Source: Clostridia bacterium (GTDB lineage: Bacteria > Bacillota > Clostridia > Oscillospirales > Acutalibacteraceae). From it: a DNA stretch of 48,710 nucleotides. Shown piece by piece: positions 48,513-48,710 of the stretch; the stretch's first letter is position 1; every line of letters starts with the position of its first letter. The DNA lies in contig JAFQVM010000014.1 in NCBI GenBank assembly GCA_017407995.1, forward strand, positions 1 through 48,710, written 5' to 3'. The translations under genes were made by a program, and so were the position numbers. The notes under the pieces are model-generated. The model did no database searches. It was given only the letters and a program-made list of their open reading frames with translations, and was not told the DNA's origin.

Positions 48513-48710
48513 TTACTTTATAAGCAAAGACATTACCTCTGCCCTTGTTTTTGCATCTGAACGCATGGAGCCACGCAAGGCTGACGTTCTCGTCTGTGCG
48601 CCCGATGCCCTGGCACCACGCATTGTCATGCACAGATGCTCCGCCTCAATAACAACTGCCACTCCCATCGGCTCAAGCTCTGTATAGAGAAAATCCGCTA
48701 TCTGAGATGT
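48513..48710 (-). CDS. folE: GTP cyclohydrolase I, C-terminal part (cut by window edge)
   Basis: The last 65 codons of folE run in from the right edge. [20 protein letters not shown] carries the conserved His/Cys zinc and active-site segment of GTP cyclohydrolase I, and [16 protein letters not shown] is its usual C-terminal continuation. The stop TAA is at 48513-48515. The start lies outside the window. The enzyme makes dihydroneopterin triphosphate, the first pterin of the pathway. Confidence 0.93.
   Translation of the reverse strand, partial: TSQIADFLYTELEPMGVAVVIEAEHLCMTMRGARASGAQTRTSALRGSMRSDAKTRAEVMSLLIK

Overview
The window looks like chromosomal DNA of a spore-forming clostridium with moderately low G+C, most likely in the Oscillospirales (Ruminococcaceae/Oscillospiraceae) group. 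The signs are a spoVT gene with a forespore-type promoter, AAGGAGG-type ribosome binding sites, ThiT under a TPP riboswitch, a glycine riboswitch in front of a TRIC-family channel, a two-gene SUF module and many DegV/PHP/AzlCD/NSS-type genes. There is no transposase, integrase, phage or CRISPR signature. The assignment is inferred from gene content, not from a marker phylogeny.

Layout. 1-340: strong leftward promoter and a ~300-nt structured RNA or leader (raiA-like candidate) ending in a Shine-Dalgarno for a gene outside the window. 512-3166: PHP phosphoesterase, DegV lipid-binding protein and a TIM-barrel protein, all leftward. 3369-5652: flavin reductase-like protein, an orphan 5S rRNA with its own promoter and terminators, a lipoyl-less E2 acyltransferase, and a small MGMT protein. 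5700-10449: aminoglycoside-phosphotransferase-like kinase, ThiT with TPP riboswitch, radical SAM protein, serine hydrolase. 10497-13839: NSS transporter and the phosphate permease/DUF47 operon. 13950-17650: the accessory island. 17651-21304: spoVT, tyrosine phosphatase, XRE regulator pair, three tRNAs (Met, Glu, Val), tandem glycine riboswitch with TRIC channel. 21435-33774: guaB, large MFS carrier, SufB/C, zinc-ribbon/TPR protein, M20 peptidase, AzlCD, phosphohexomutase. 33822-36331: VTT membrane protein and a redox cluster (FTR-like, thioredoxin, Crp/Fnr, NifX-like). 36402-45170: galU, DUF2628 protein, prfB operon, VanY-type carboxypeptidase, degenerate M28 protein, lipoprotein, two GNATs. 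45229-48710: FAD oxidoreductase and the folate operon folK, folB, folP and the 3' end of folE, leftward.

The accessory island is the most unusual part. It has a leftward set of three genes: two tandem paralogues that resemble the C-terminal half of DnaB/RecA-fold ATPases without a Walker A (one broken by a -1 frameshift at an A6 run), and a UDG-superfamily-like protein with an N-terminal cysteine cluster. Divergent from it is a membrane protein ending in two near-identical 36-residue repeats. Between them lies a long inverted repeat, so both transcripts appear to start from mirror copies of the same promoter/operator. This suggests one co-regulated module of unknown function. Next to it is a truncated spoVT copy whose 33 shared codons differ from the real spoVT by silent changes only. 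Both copies carry the same forespore-type promoter, embedded in the loop of a hairpin that would hide the ribosome binding site on read-through transcripts but not on transcripts from that promoter.
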